The position numbers and the translations under genes were made by a program. The notes under the pieces are model-generated. The model worked only from the letters and a program-made list of their open reading frames with translations. It searched no databases and was not told the DNA's origin. A stretch of DNA of 64,000 bases from Pseudomonadota bacterium. GTDB taxonomy: Bacteria > Pseudomonadota > Gammaproteobacteria > Burkholderiales > Burkholderiaceae_C. Every line of letters starts with the position of its first letter. The first letter of the stretch is position 1. Shown here one piece after another: positions 19,089-32,128 of the stretch. The stretch spans positions 1 through 64,000 of the forward strand of contig JAJZWA010000006.1 in the NCBI GenBank assembly GCA_021846965.1, in the 5' to 3' direction.

Positions 19089-20030
19089 GTGGCTTCGCGA
19101 ACCCCCGCCGCGCGTGCCGCGGCCAGCGCGCCGGACACGCTCAGGCCGCAATTCCGGCGTCTCGCCGTGCTCGGCGTGGGCCTGCTCGGCGGATCCTTCG
19201 CGCTGGCGGCCAAGCGGGCCGCGCTGGCGCAGGAGGTGGTCGGCTACAGCAAGTCGCCGTCGACCATCCAGGCCGCGATCAAGGCCGGCGTGATCGACCG
19301 CGGGGCCGATTCGGCGCTGCAGGCGGCCACCGGCGCGGACCTAGTGGTGCTGGCGGTGCCGGTGTCGGCCATCGCTCCGCTGCTGCGCCAGATCCGCCTG
19401 GGCCTGGCCGACAGCGCGCTGCTGCTGGACGTGGGCAGCACCAAGGCGGATGTCGCCGAGGCGGCGCGGCAGACGCTGGGAGAGGCGGCGCGCCAGTTCG
19501 TGCCCTGCCACCCCATCGCCGGCAGCGAGCGCAGCGGTGTGCAGCACGCGCAGGTGGACCTGTTCGACGGGCGGCGCGTGGTGGTCACGCCCCTGGAGAG
19601 CAACCCTTCGCGGTTCGTGGATGCGGCCACCCAGGTCTGGGAAGCCCTGGGGGGCGTGGTCTCGGTCATGGACCCCCGCGAACACGACGCCGCCTTCGCC
19701 GCCGTCAGCCACCTGCCCCATCTGCTGGCCTTCGCCTTCGTCTATGCCGTGGCGCGCCAGCCGCAGGGATCGAGTTTCCTGCAGCTGGCAGGGCCGGGTT
19801 TTCGTGACTTCACCCGCATCGCGGCCAGCGACCCGACGATGTGGCGCGATGTATTCCAGGCCAATTCGGCCGAAGTGCTGCAACAATTGCAGATGTTCAA
19901 GCAGGCACTCGCTGGTTTCGAGGCGCAATTGCGCCAGGGAAACTGGAACGTGCTCGAATCCCTCATCCGACAGGCCAGTCAGTCGCGCCGGGACTGGGCC
20001 TCCCCCACTCCCGCCGATGACGCACCCTGA
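19089..20030 (+). CDS. tyrA: Prephenate dehydrogenase
   Basis: TyrA oxidatively decarboxylates prephenate to 4-hydroxyphenylpyruvate in tyrosine synthesis. The 313-aa protein has an N-terminal Rossmann motif ([20 protein letters not shown]), the active-site segment [15 protein letters not shown] and the helical dimerisation domain with [12 protein letters not shown] and [16 protein letters not shown]. No ATG is available in the N-terminal region, and a GTG at 19089, 8 nt after hisC, gives a sensible start. No chorismate mutase domain is fused to it. Its 3' end overlaps aroA by 14 nt. Confidence 0.96.
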   Translation: MASRTPAARAAASAPDTLRPQFRRLAVLGVGLLGGSFALAAKRAALAQEVVGYSKSPSTIQAAIKAGVIDRGADSALQAATGADLVVLAVPVSAIAPLLRQIRLGLADSALLLDVGSTKADVAEAARQTLGEAARQFVPCHPIAGSERSGVQHAQVDLFDGRRVVVTPLESNPSRFVDAATQVWEALGGVVSVMDPREHDAAFAAVSHLPHLLAFAFVYAVARQPQGSSFLQLAGPGFRDFTRIAASDPTMWRDVFQANSAEVLQQLQMFKQALAGFEAQLRQGNWNVLESLIRQASQSRRDWASPTPADDAP

Positions 20031-22005
20031 AACCCTGGATCTCCCGCCGCTGATCGGCGCTGCCGGCACGGTGCAACTGCCCGGCTCGAAAAGCATTTCC
20101 AACCGGGTGCTGCTGCTGGCCGCGCTGGCCGAAGGCCCCGTCGAACTGCCGGGCCTGCTGGATTCGGACGACACGCGGGTGATGCTGGAGGCGCTGCGCA
20201 CGCTGGGCGTGCGCGTGGACGGCCGCGCCGGTGCGCAGGACGACCCGGTGGTCGTGCACGGCCGCGGCGCGCTGCTGGCGCGCGGCCCCGCCGAATTGTT
20301 CCTGGGCAATGCGGGCACCGCGGTGCGCCCGCTGACCGCCGCGCTGGCCATGCTGGGCGGCGACTACGTGCTGCGGGGCGTGCCGCGCATGCATGAGCGC
20401 CCGATCGGCGATCTGGTCGATGCGTTGCGCGCGATGGGCTGCGCCGTCGACTATCTCGGTCAGCCCGGCTACCCCCCGCTGCGCATCGGCAGCGGCCAGC
20501 CGCGCATCGAGGCGCCGCTGCGCGTGCGCGGCGACGTGTCCAGCCAGTTTCTCACCGCCCTGCTGCTGGCGCTGCCGCTGCTGTCGGGGGAGCGCGACAT
20601 CGAGGTGCAGGTCGAGGGCACGCTGATCTCCCGCCCCTACGTGGCCCTGACCCTGGCCCTGCTGGAGCGCTTCGGCGTGCAGGTGCGCAACCACGACTGG
20701 CAGCGCTTCGTGGTGCCCGCCGGCAGCCGCCTGCGCAGCCCGCGCCGCCTGCAGGTGGAGGGCGACGCCTCGTCTGCCTCCTATTTCCTGGCCGCCGGCA
20801 CCCTGGGGGGCCTGCACGGCCAGGGCGGACCGGTACGGGTGCTCGGCGTGGACGCCAGCAGCCTGCAGGGCGATGTGGAATTCGCCCGCGTGCTGGAGCG
20901 CCTGGGCGCCGACATCGCCTGGGGTGAAGGCTGGATCGAGGCGCGCGGGCTGCGCGACGGGCGCGCTCGCCTGAGCGGCGGCGAGCTGGATTGCGTGGCC
21001 ATCCCGGACGCTGCGATGACCCTGGCGGTGACGGCGCTGTTCGCCGATGCTCCCACACTTCTCAAGGGCATCGGAAGCTGGCGGGTGAAGGAGACCGACC
21101 GCATCCACGCGATGCGGACCGAACTGACGAAACTGGGCGCGCGGGTCGAGGCCGGCGCGGACTGGATGCGCGTGTGGCCCCTGGCCGACGCCGACTGGCA
21201 AGGCGCCAGCATCGCCACCTACGACGACCACCGCATGGCCATGTGCTTCTCGCTGGCCAGTTTCGGTCCCACCGACCTGCGCATCGAGGATCCGGCCTGC
21301 GTGGGCAAGACCTTCCCCGGGTATTTCGAGGCCTTCGCGCGGGTGGCCCGGCCGGTGCCGGTGCTGGCCATCGACGGCCCCACCGCCTCCGGCAAGGGCA
21401 CCCTGGCGGCCCGGCTGGCCGATCGCCTGGGCTGGCATGTGCTGGACTCCGGCAGCCTGTACCGGGCCACGGCGCTGTGGGCGATGCGCCTGGGCGTGGC
21501 CCTGGACGACGAGCCCCGCCTGAGCGAACTGGCACGGCGCCTGCCGGTGGCCTGGCGCGACGGCGCGGTGCTGCTGGACGGCGTCGACGTCAGCCGCGAA
21601 CTGCGCAGCGAGCAGGTGGGCAATGCCGCGTCCACCATCGCGCCGCTGCCGCGCCTGCGCGAGGCCCTGCTGGGCCTGCAGCGCGCGCAGCGCCGTGCCC
21701 CCGGCCTGGTCGCCGACGGCCGCGACATGGGCACGGTGGTGTTTCCGGACGCCCGCCTGAAGGTGTTCCTGGTGGCGAGTGCGCGCACGCGCGCGGAGCG
21801 CCGGGTTAAGCAATTGATTTCCCAGGGCATTTCGACTACACTACAGGATGTTTTGCGCGATCTGGAATCGCGCGACGCGCGCGATGCCTCGCGCAGCGTC
21901 GCGGCGATGGCGGCCGCGCAGGATGCGTTGCCCCTGGACAACGCGGAGCTGGACGTCGATGCGACGGTGGCCCGCGTTCTGCAGTGGTGGCGCGAACGTA
22001 CCTGA
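20017..22005 (+). CDS. aroA-cmk: Fused EPSP synthase and cytidylate kinase (AroA-Cmk)
   Basis: One uninterrupted 662-aa reading frame joins two enzymes that are separate genes in most bacteria. Residues about 1-440 are 3-phosphoshikimate 1-carboxyvinyltransferase of the shikimate pathway, with [44 protein letters not shown] and [13 protein letters not shown]. Residues about 450-662 are cytidylate kinase, with the Walker A motif [10 protein letters not shown] (K460), [14 protein letters not shown] and [15 protein letters not shown]. The joining segment ([22 protein letters not shown]) leaves almost no linker. The ATG at 20017 overlaps tyrA by 14 nt, and rpsA follows. Similar fusions occur in other Burkholderiales; both halves look catalytically intact. 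Confidence 0.96.
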   Translation: MTHPETLDLPPLIGAAGTVQLPGSKSISNRVLLLAALAEGPVELPGLLDSDDTRVMLEALRTLGVRVDGRAGAQDDPVVVHGRGALLARGPAELFLGNAGTAVRPLTAALAMLGGDYVLRGVPRMHERPIGDLVDALRAMGCAVDYLGQPGYPPLRIGSGQPRIEAPLRVRGDVSSQFLTALLLALPLLSGERDIEVQVEGTLISRPYVALTLALLERFGVQVRNHDWQRFVVPAGSRLRSPRRLQVEGDASSASYFLAAGTLGGLHGQGGPVRVLGVDASSLQGDVEFARVLERLGADIAWGEGWIEARGLRDGRARLSGGELDCVAIPDAAMTLAVTALFADAPTLLKGIGSWRVKETDRIHAMRTELTKLGARVEAGADWMRVWPLADADWQGASIATYDDHRMAMCFSLASFGPTDLRIEDPACVGKTFPGYFEAFARVARPVPVLAIDGPTASGKGTLAARLADRLGWHVLDSGSLYRATALWAMRLGVALDDEPRLSELARRLPVAWRDGAVLLDGVDVSRELRSEQVGNAASTIAPLPRLREALLGLQRAQRRAPGLVADGRDMGTVVFPDARLKVFLVASARTRAERRVKQLISQGISTTLQDVLRDLESRDARDASRSVAAMAAAQDALPLDNAELDVDATVARVLQWWRERT

Positions 22006-22046
22006 GCACGGCGCGCAAGGCGCGTGCCCAGGCCTTGCCACGAACC

Positions 22047-22064
22047 CCGCGGGGCCCCCCGCGG
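22047..22064 (+). promoter_or_regulatory. GC-rich hairpin in the rpsA leader
   Basis: The inverted repeat CCGCGGGG / CCCCGCGG lies between the cmk stop and rpsA and ends 4 nt before the GAGAAAG ribosome binding site. Because the loop would be only 2 nt, one or two inner pairs must open. Ribosomal protein S1 represses its own message through structured leader RNA in E. coli. A similar role here is plausible but inferred. Confidence 0.4.
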
Positions 22065-22079
22065 ACGAGAAAGTCATCC

Positions 22080-23792
22080 ATGTCTGTCAACCCCAGCGCC
22101 AGCACGTCTGGCGAATCCTTCGCCGCCCTGTTCGAGGAATCGCTCAAGACGCGCGACATGCGCACCGGTGAGGTGATCACCGCCGAGGTCGTCGGTGTCG
22201 ACCCCAACTTCGTCATCGTCAACGCCGGGCTGAAGTCCGACGCGTACATCCCGATCGACGAGTTCAAGAACGACCACGGCGAGGTCGAGGTCCAGGTGGG
22301 CGATTTCGTCTCGGTGGCCATCGACGCGCTGGAAAACGGCTACGGCGACACCATGCTGTCGCGCGACAAGGCCAAGCGCCTGGCCTCGTGGATGTCCCTG
22401 GAGAAGGCGCTCGAGTCGGGCGAATTCGTCAGCGGCACCGTCACCGGCAAGGTCAAGGGCGGCCTGACCGTCATGATCAACGGCATCCGCGCCTTCCTCC
22501 CCGGCTCGCTGCTCGACACGCGCCCGGTCAAGGACACCACGCCCTTCGAGGGCAAGACCCTGGAATTCAAGGTCATCAAGCTCGACCGCAAGCGCAACAA
22601 CGTGGTGCTGTCGCGCCGCGCCGTGGTCGAGGCCAGCCAGGGCGAGGAGCGCGCCAAGCTGCTCGAGAGCCTCAAGGAAGGCCAGATCGTGCACGGCGTG
22701 GTCAAGAACATCACCGACTACGGCGCCTTCGTGGACCTGGGCGGCATCGACGGCCTGCTGCACATCACCGACCTGGCCTGGCGTCGCGTGCGCCACCCCA
22801 GCGAGGTGGTCACCCCGGGCCAGGAGCTCGACGCCAAGGTGCTCAAGTACGACGCCGAGAAGAACCGCGTCTCGCTGGGCCTGAAGCAGATGGGCGACGA
22901 TCCCTGGGTGGGCGTTTCCCGCCGCTATCCCTCGGGTACCCGCCTGTTCGGCAAGGTCACCAACCTCACCGACTACGGCGCCTTCGTCGAGATCGAGCCG
23001 GGCATCGAGGGCCTGGTCCACGTGTCCGAGATGGACTGGACCAACAAGAACGTGGCCCCGAGCAAGGTCGTGCAGCTGGGCGACGAGGTCGAGGTGCAGG
23101 TGCTGGAGATCGACGAGGACCGTCGCCGCATCAGCCTGGGCATGAAGCAGTGCCGTCCGAACCCCTGGGAGGAGTTCGCCTCGAACCACAACCGCGGCGA
23201 CCGCGTCAGCGGCCCGGTCAAGTCGATCACCGATTTCGGCGTGTTCATCGGCCTGCCCGGCGGCATCGACGGCCTGGTGCACATGTCCGACCTGTCGTGG
23301 AGCGAGCCCGGCGAGGCTTCGGTGCGCAACTACAAGAAGGGCCAGGAAGTCGAGGCCGTGGTGCTGGGCATCGACATCGAGCGCGAGCGCATCTCCCTGG
23401 GCATCAAGCAGATGGAGGGCGACCCCTTCATGAACTTCGCCGCCATCAACGACAAGGGCAAGGTCGTGACGGGTACGGTCAAGTCGGTGGATGCCAAGGG
23501 CGCGGTGATCGACCTGGGCAACGAGGTCGAGGGCTACCTGCGCGCCTCCGAGATCTCGCGCGACCGCGTCGAGGATGCCCGCAACCTGCTCAAGGATGGC
23601 GACGAAGTCACCGCGCTGGTGATCAACATCGACCGCAAGAACCGCAGCATCCAGCTGTCGGTGAAGGCCAAGGACAGCGCCGACCAGCAGGAAGCGCTCA
23701 CCCGACTGGCCGGCGAACAGCGCGAAGCCACCGGCACCACCAACCTGGGTGCCCTGCTGCGCGCCAAGCTGGACAATCAGGGCCAGGAGTAA
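22080..23792 (+). CDS. rpsA: 30S ribosomal protein S1
   Basis: S1 is the largest 30S protein and brings mRNA to the ribosome through its RNA-binding domains. The 570-aa protein contains six S1 repeats; repeated signatures such as [41 protein letters not shown] and [21 protein letters not shown] are easily seen. The ATG at 22080 has a GAGAAAG ribosome binding site. The cmk-rpsA-ihfB order is conserved in proteobacteria. A strong intrinsic terminator follows before ihfB. Confidence 0.99.
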   Translation: MSVNPSASTSGESFAALFEESLKTRDMRTGEVITAEVVGVDPNFVIVNAGLKSDAYIPIDEFKNDHGEVEVQVGDFVSVAIDALENGYGDTMLSRDKAKRLASWMSLEKALESGEFVSGTVTGKVKGGLTVMINGIRAFLPGSLLDTRPVKDTTPFEGKTLEFKVIKLDRKRNNVVLSRRAVVEASQGEERAKLLESLKEGQIVHGVVKNITDYGAFVDLGGIDGLLHITDLAWRRVRHPSEVVTPGQELDAKVLKYDAEKNRVSLGLKQMGDDPWVGVSRRYPSGTRLFGKVTNLTDYGAFVEIEPGIEGLVHVSEMDWTNKNVAPSKVVQLGDEVEVQVLEIDEDRRRISLGMKQCRPNPWEEFASNHNRGDRVSGPVKSITDFGVFIGLPGGIDGLVHMSDLSWSEPGEASVRNYKKGQEVEAVVLGIDIERERISLGIKQMEGDPFMNFAAINDKGKVVTGTVKSVDAKGAVIDLGNEVEGYLRASEISRDRVEDARNLLKDGDEVTALVINIDRKNRSIQLSVKAKDSADQQEALTRLAGEQREATGTTNLGALLRAKLDNQGQE

Positions 23793-23843
23793 GCAGGACC
23801 CGCGCACAGGTCGCCCAGGCGGCCTGAGCGCGGTGCAGTGACA

Positions 23844-23879
23844 CGGCGCCGGGGCCTCGTGCCCGCGGCGCCGATTTTC
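23844..23879 (+). terminator. Rho-independent terminator after rpsA
   Basis: A long GC-rich hairpin (CGGCGCCGGGGC pairing with GCCCGCGGCGCCG, with one bulged base, and loop CTCGT) is followed by ATTTTC. It lies 51 nt after rpsA and 33 nt before the ihfB start, so ihfB is either read through at reduced level or has its own promoter. Confidence 0.85.
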
Positions 23880-23912
23880 TGCCCGGCCCGCCCGGGTGCC
23901 AGCCCTACGACC

Positions 23913-24206
23913 ATGACCCGATCCGACCTCGTCGACCAGCTCGCGGCACGCTTCGCCCAGCTCACCCATCGCGATGCCGAACTGGCGGTCAAGACCATTC
24001 TGGATGCGTTGTCGGAAGCGCTGGAAAACAGCCACCGCGTGGAGATCCGCGGTTTCGGCAGTTTTTCCGTCAGCCACCGACCGGCCCGCATCGGCCGCAA
24101 TCCCCGCTCCGGCGAGCGCGTCGTGGTGCCGGAAAAGCGCATGCCCCATTTCAAGCCCGGCAAGACCCTGCGCCAGCTCGTCGACCACGAGAGCGCCCAG
24201 GACTGA
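23913..24206 (+). CDS. ihfB: Integration host factor subunit beta
   Basis: IHF-beta pairs with IHF-alpha to bend DNA sharply in replication, recombination and transcription. The 97-aa protein has the HU/IHF fold: [21 protein letters not shown], a flexible-arm region [25 protein letters not shown] with the intercalating proline, and the terminal helix LRQLVDHE. The ATG at 23913 matches family N-termini, though the frame is open further upstream. It follows rpsA across a terminator. Confidence 0.98.
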   Translation: MTRSDLVDQLAARFAQLTHRDAELAVKTILDALSEALENSHRVEIRGFGSFSVSHRPARIGRNPRSGERVVVPEKRMPHFKPGKTLRQLVDHESAQD

Positions 24207-24407
24207 TCGCGCGGTCGCCACCTTCGTGGCGCCGATGCCGGACTCCCGATACGGCTCGCGGCCCCTGGCAGGGGCCTGGAGTCGGCGACTGGCCTGCGCC
24301 CCGATACGGCACCGCGAAATACCGGGGCTTCACGGGGCAGGACACTAGAATCCCGCAGCAAGTCCCCCGGAGCCTCCGGGTCGATCGCCCTTCGACGTCC
24401 CCACCCG

Positions 24408-24737
24408 ATGCGCGCCTTCAACTGGTTCGTCCGCCTGATCCTGTTCCTGTTGCTGTTCGGCCTGGCGCTGAACAACCTGGAGCCTACCGTGCTGCACCTG
24501 CTGTTCGGCACGCAGTGGCGCGCGCCGCTGTTCGTGCTGCTGCTGGCGGCCTTCGCGCTGGGGGCCCTGCTGGGGATCGCCGTCATGCTGCCCGGCTGGC
24601 TGCGCGCGCGTCGCCTGCAACGCAGCCTGGCCGCGAACTCCGGGCTGCCGCGGGCGGATGCCGCCAGCTCCGCGCCGGCTCCGGCGCCGAATCCGCCAGC
24701 CCCGGGGGTGATCGATGGGACGCCCGATGGAGTTTGA
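24408..24737 (+). CDS. lapA: Lipopolysaccharide assembly protein A (YciS family)
   Basis: LapA is a small inner-membrane protein that works with LapB in regulating LpxC turnover and coordinating lipopolysaccharide assembly. The 109-aa protein has two transmembrane segments (about residues 7-22 and 40-62) and a Pro/Ala-rich cytoplasmic tail. The preceding 201-nt gap has a TAGAAT box at 24346-24351 as a candidate -10. lapB overlaps its 3' end. Neighbouring heptose genes fit an LPS role. Confidence 0.88.
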   Translation: MRAFNWFVRLILFLLLFGLALNNLEPTVLHLLFGTQWRAPLFVLLLAAFALGALLGIAVMLPGWLRARRLQRSLAANSGLPRADAASSAPAPAPNPPAPGVIDGTPDGV

Positions 24738-25899
24738 ACTCTGGTGGCTGCTGGCGCTGCCCGCCACCTTCGCGCTGGGCTGGCTGGCCTCGAGGCTGGA
24801 CCTGCTGCAGCTGCGGCGTGACGGACAGCATCGCCGCGACGCCTCGGCGGCCTATTTCCGCGGCCTGAACTTCCTGCTCAGCGAGCAGCAGGACAAGGCC
24901 ATCGACGCCTTCATCGAGGCGGTGACCGCCGACCCGGAAACGGTGGACCTGCATTTCGCGCTGGGCAACCTGTTCCGGCGTCGCGGCGAATACGAGCGCG
25001 CCGTGCGCGTGCACCAGAACCTGCTGTCGCGCGCCGACCTTCCCGCCGCGGAGCGCCAGCGTGCGCAGGTGGCGCTGGCGCAGGATTTCTTCAAGGCGGG
25101 CCTGCTCGATCGCGCCGAGTCGGTGTACACGGCCCTGACGGGCACCGCCTACCAGTCCGAGGCCCTGGCCGCGCTGCTGCAGATCCACGAGCGCACCCGC
25201 GAATGGAACTCGGCCATCGACATCGCGCAGCACCTGGAGCGCCTGGGCGGGGGCAGCTGGGGGCGCCAGATCGCCCACTACTGGTGCGAGATCGCCCTGC
25301 GCCAGCGGCGCGACGCGGACTTTGCCGCGGCGCTGGACTCGCTGGACAAGGCGGGGGCCGCGGATGCGCAGGCCGTCCGCCCCTGGCAGTTGCGCGCGGC
25401 CATCGCCGAGCAGCAGGGCGACGCCGCGCAGGCGCTGGCCCACCTGCGCCGAGCCGCCACGCTGCGCCCGGAATTCGCCGCGGTGCTGGCGGCCGACGCG
25501 GTGCGCCTGTTCCGCGCCACGGGCCAGCAGCAGGCCGGCCTGGAGTGGCTGCGCACGCAACTCCAGGAAAGCCCCGCCATCGAACTGCTGGACGCGGTGC
25601 TGTCGCTGGAGCCCGACGCGGCCCAGCGCAGGCGCATGAGCCTGCAATACCTGCAGGCCCATGGCAGCCTGCTGGCCGCGCGCCGCGCCGTGGAACAGGC
25701 GGCCGCCTCGCCCGATGACGAAGGCCTGCGCGCGGCGGTCGAGCAGGCCCTGGATCGCGCGTTGACCAACCGCCAGCGCTACCGCTGCGCTGCCTGCGGC
25801 TTCGAGGCGCGCAGCTACGCCTGGCATTGCCCGGCCTGCATGGGGTGGGATACCTACCCGCCGCGGCGCAGCGAAGAACTTTCCCTCACAGGCGTCTGA
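24727..25899 (+). CDS. lapB: Lipopolysaccharide assembly protein B (TPR and rubredoxin domains)
   Basis: LapB/YciM is an inner-membrane adaptor that directs LpxC to FtsH for degradation and so sets LPS synthesis. The protein (390 aa from the ATG at 24727) has one N-terminal membrane helix (ELWWLLALPATFALGWLA), a cytoplasmic array of TPR repeats (about 45-340) and a C-terminal rubredoxin-like zinc site made of two CxxC pairs (CAACGFEARSY and CPACMGW). An alternative ATG at 24715 adds four residues and has a better purine-rich ribosome binding site. The start overlaps lapA by 11 nt. Confidence 0.94.
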   Translation: MEFELWWLLALPATFALGWLASRLDLLQLRRDGQHRRDASAAYFRGLNFLLSEQQDKAIDAFIEAVTADPETVDLHFALGNLFRRRGEYERAVRVHQNLLSRADLPAAERQRAQVALAQDFFKAGLLDRAESVYTALTGTAYQSEALAALLQIHERTREWNSAIDIAQHLERLGGGSWGRQIAHYWCEIALRQRRDADFAAALDSLDKAGAADAQAVRPWQLRAAIAEQQGDAAQALAHLRRAATLRPEFAAVLAADAVRLFRATGQQQAGLEWLRTQLQESPAIELLDAVLSLEPDAAQRRRMSLQYLQAHGSLLAARRAVEQAAASPDDEGLRAAVEQALDRALTNRQRYRCAACGFEARSYAWHCPACMGWDTYPPRRSEELSLTGV

Positions 25900-25901
25900 G
25901 C

Positions 25902-26846
25902 ATGGCATCGATGAGTCCCGAACAACTGCGCCAGGCGCGCGTGCTGGTGGTCGGCGACGTGATGCTGGACCGCTACTGGTTCAGCAGCGTGGAGCGCATT
26001 TCCCCCGAGGCTCCGGTGCCGGTGGCCCTGGTGCAGCGAGAGCAGGATCGCCTGGGCGGGGCCGCCAACGTGGCGCTCAACGCCGCCACCCTGGGCGCGC
26101 AGACCACGCTGCTCAGCGTGGTGGGCAGCGACGATGCCGGGCGCAGGCTGGCCCATCTGGTGGCCGACACGCCCATCCGCAGCGCGCTGCGCCAGGTTCC
26201 GGGGCTGCGCACCACCATGAAGCTGCGCGTGGTGTCGCGCCAGCAGCAGCTGCTGCGCCTGGATTTCGAGTCCACGCCCGACCACGAGGTGCTGCTCGAC
26301 CTCATGGATCGCTACGAACAGGAACTGGCCTTCCACGACGTGGTGCTGCTGTCCGACTACGGCAAGGGGGGGCTCAGCCACGTCGAGCGCATGGTGCAGC
26401 TCGCGCGCGCGCAAGGGCGTCGCGTGCTGGTCGACCCCAAGGGGCGCGACTACTCGCGCTACCGCTCGGCCACCCTGATCACACCCAACCGCGCCGAGTT
26501 CATCCTGGCCGCCGGCGGTGAATGGCGCGACGAGGCCGAGCTGGAGCAGCGTGCGCAGGCGCTGCGCGCGCAGCTGCAGCTCGAGGCCCTGCTGGTCACC
26601 CGCGCCGAGGAAGGCATGAGCCTGTTCAGCCAGGCCGGCCACCTGCACGTCGCGGCGCAGGCCAAGGAGGTCTACGACGTCTCCGGCGCCGGCGACACGG
26701 TGATCGCCACGCTGGCCGTGATGCTGGGCGCAGGCGCCGGACTCGACGAGGCCGTGCGCACCGCCAATCGCGCCGCCGGCATCGTGGTCGGCAAGCTGGG
26801 CACCGCCGCGGTCAGCCCTGCCGAACTGTGGCCCGAACCGGCCTGA
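25902..26846 (+). CDS. rfaE1: D-glycero-beta-D-manno-heptose-7-phosphate kinase
   Basis: This PfkB-family kinase phosphorylates heptose 7-phosphate at C1 in ADP-heptose synthesis for the LPS core. The 314-aa protein has VLVVGDVMLDRYWF, LGGAANVALNAATLG and the catalytic motif VYDVSGAGDTVIATLAV with the base aspartate. It corresponds to the N-terminal kinase half of E. coli HldE. The adenylyltransferase domain is missing, so a separate rfaE2 should exist elsewhere. It begins 2 nt after lapB and is followed by rfaD. Confidence 0.95.
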   Translation: MASMSPEQLRQARVLVVGDVMLDRYWFSSVERISPEAPVPVALVQREQDRLGGAANVALNAATLGAQTTLLSVVGSDDAGRRLAHLVADTPIRSALRQVPGLRTTMKLRVVSRQQQLLRLDFESTPDHEVLLDLMDRYEQELAFHDVVLLSDYGKGGLSHVERMVQLARAQGRRVLVDPKGRDYSRYRSATLITPNRAEFILAAGGEWRDEAELEQRAQALRAQLQLEALLVTRAEEGMSLFSQAGHLHVAAQAKEVYDVSGAGDTVIATLAVMLGAGAGLDEAVRTANRAAGIVVGKLGTAAVSPAELWPEPA

Positions 26847-26885
26847 GCCACGCGCAACCCGCAAGCCCCCAGGAAGCCCTCCATC

Positions 26886-27853
26886 ATGTCCCATCGCTTC
26901 ATCGTCACCGGCGCGGCCGGCTTCATCGGCAGCAACATCGTGCGCGGGCTCAACGCCCGCGGCATCACCGACATCATCGCGGTGGACAACCTCACCCAGG
27001 CCGACAAGTTCCGCAACCTGGTGGACCTGCGCATCAGCGATTACGTCGACAAGACGGCCTTCTACGAGGCCTTCGCGCAAGGCCGCTTCGGCACCGTCGA
27101 GGCCGTGTTCCACGAAGGCGCCTGCTCCGACACCATGCAGCACGACGGGCGCTACATGATGGACAACAACTACGCCGCCAGCCGCGCGCTGCTGGAGGCC
27201 TGCCTGGAGCGGGGCACGCGCCTGCTCTACGCCTCCAGCGCGGCGACCTACGGCGCCAGCGAACGCTTCGCGGAATTGCCGGAATACGAGCGCCCCCTCA
27301 ACGTCTACGGATATTCCAAGCTGCTGTTCGACCAGCTGGTGCGCCGTCGCCTGCACGGTGCGCGGAGCCAGGTCGCCGGTTTCCGCTATTTCAACGTCTA
27401 CGGCCCCGGGGAGCAGCACAAGGGACGCATGGCCTCGGTGGCCTGGCACCACTACAACCAGTTCCGCGACCATGGCCGCGTCGAATTGTTCGGTGCCTAC
27501 GGAGGCTATGGGCCCGGCGAGCAGATGCGCGATTTCGTGTTCGTCGACGACGTGGTGGCGGTGAACCTGTGGTTCCTCGACAACCCTCGCCACAGCGGGG
27601 TGTTCAATCTGGGCAGCGGTCGCGCGCAACCCTTCAACGACATCGCCCACGCGGTGGTCAACGCGCTGCGCGCGCGCGGCGGGCAGGAGGCGCTGAGCCT
27701 GCGCCAGATGGTCGATGAAAAGCTGGTCGTCTACATCGATTTCCCGGCCGCGCTGCAGGGCAAGTACCAGTGCTTCACCCAGGCCGAGCTGCACGGACTG
27801 CGCTCGGTGGGCTGCGACCACGCCTTTGCCGACGTGGCGCACGGGGTGCGCAG

Positions 27854-27881
<28 letters not shown>
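26886..27881 (+). CDS. rfaD: ADP-L-glycero-D-manno-heptose 6-epimerase
   Basis: RfaD/HldD converts ADP-D-glycero-D-manno-heptose to the L-glycero form used in the LPS inner core. The 331-aa protein is a short-chain dehydrogenase-type epimerase with the NADP-binding motif [17 protein letters not shown], the active-site [12 protein letters not shown] (YxxxK) and [18 protein letters not shown]. It starts at the ATG at 26886 in the same operon as rfaE1. Its last 28 nt overlap the 3' end of the convergent ROK gene. Confidence 0.97.
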
Positions 27882-32071
<4,190 letters not shown>

Positions 32072-32128
32072 GGGTATGCCTTCCTCTCGATACGGGTGAT
32101 GTGCCGCGACGATTCCGCGAAGCCTGCC

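Noticed and set aside
24216-24231. A terminator after ihfB (CGCCAC-CTTC-GTGGCG)
   Set aside because: It has a stable small hairpin but no T-tract, so it cannot be called an intrinsic terminator.
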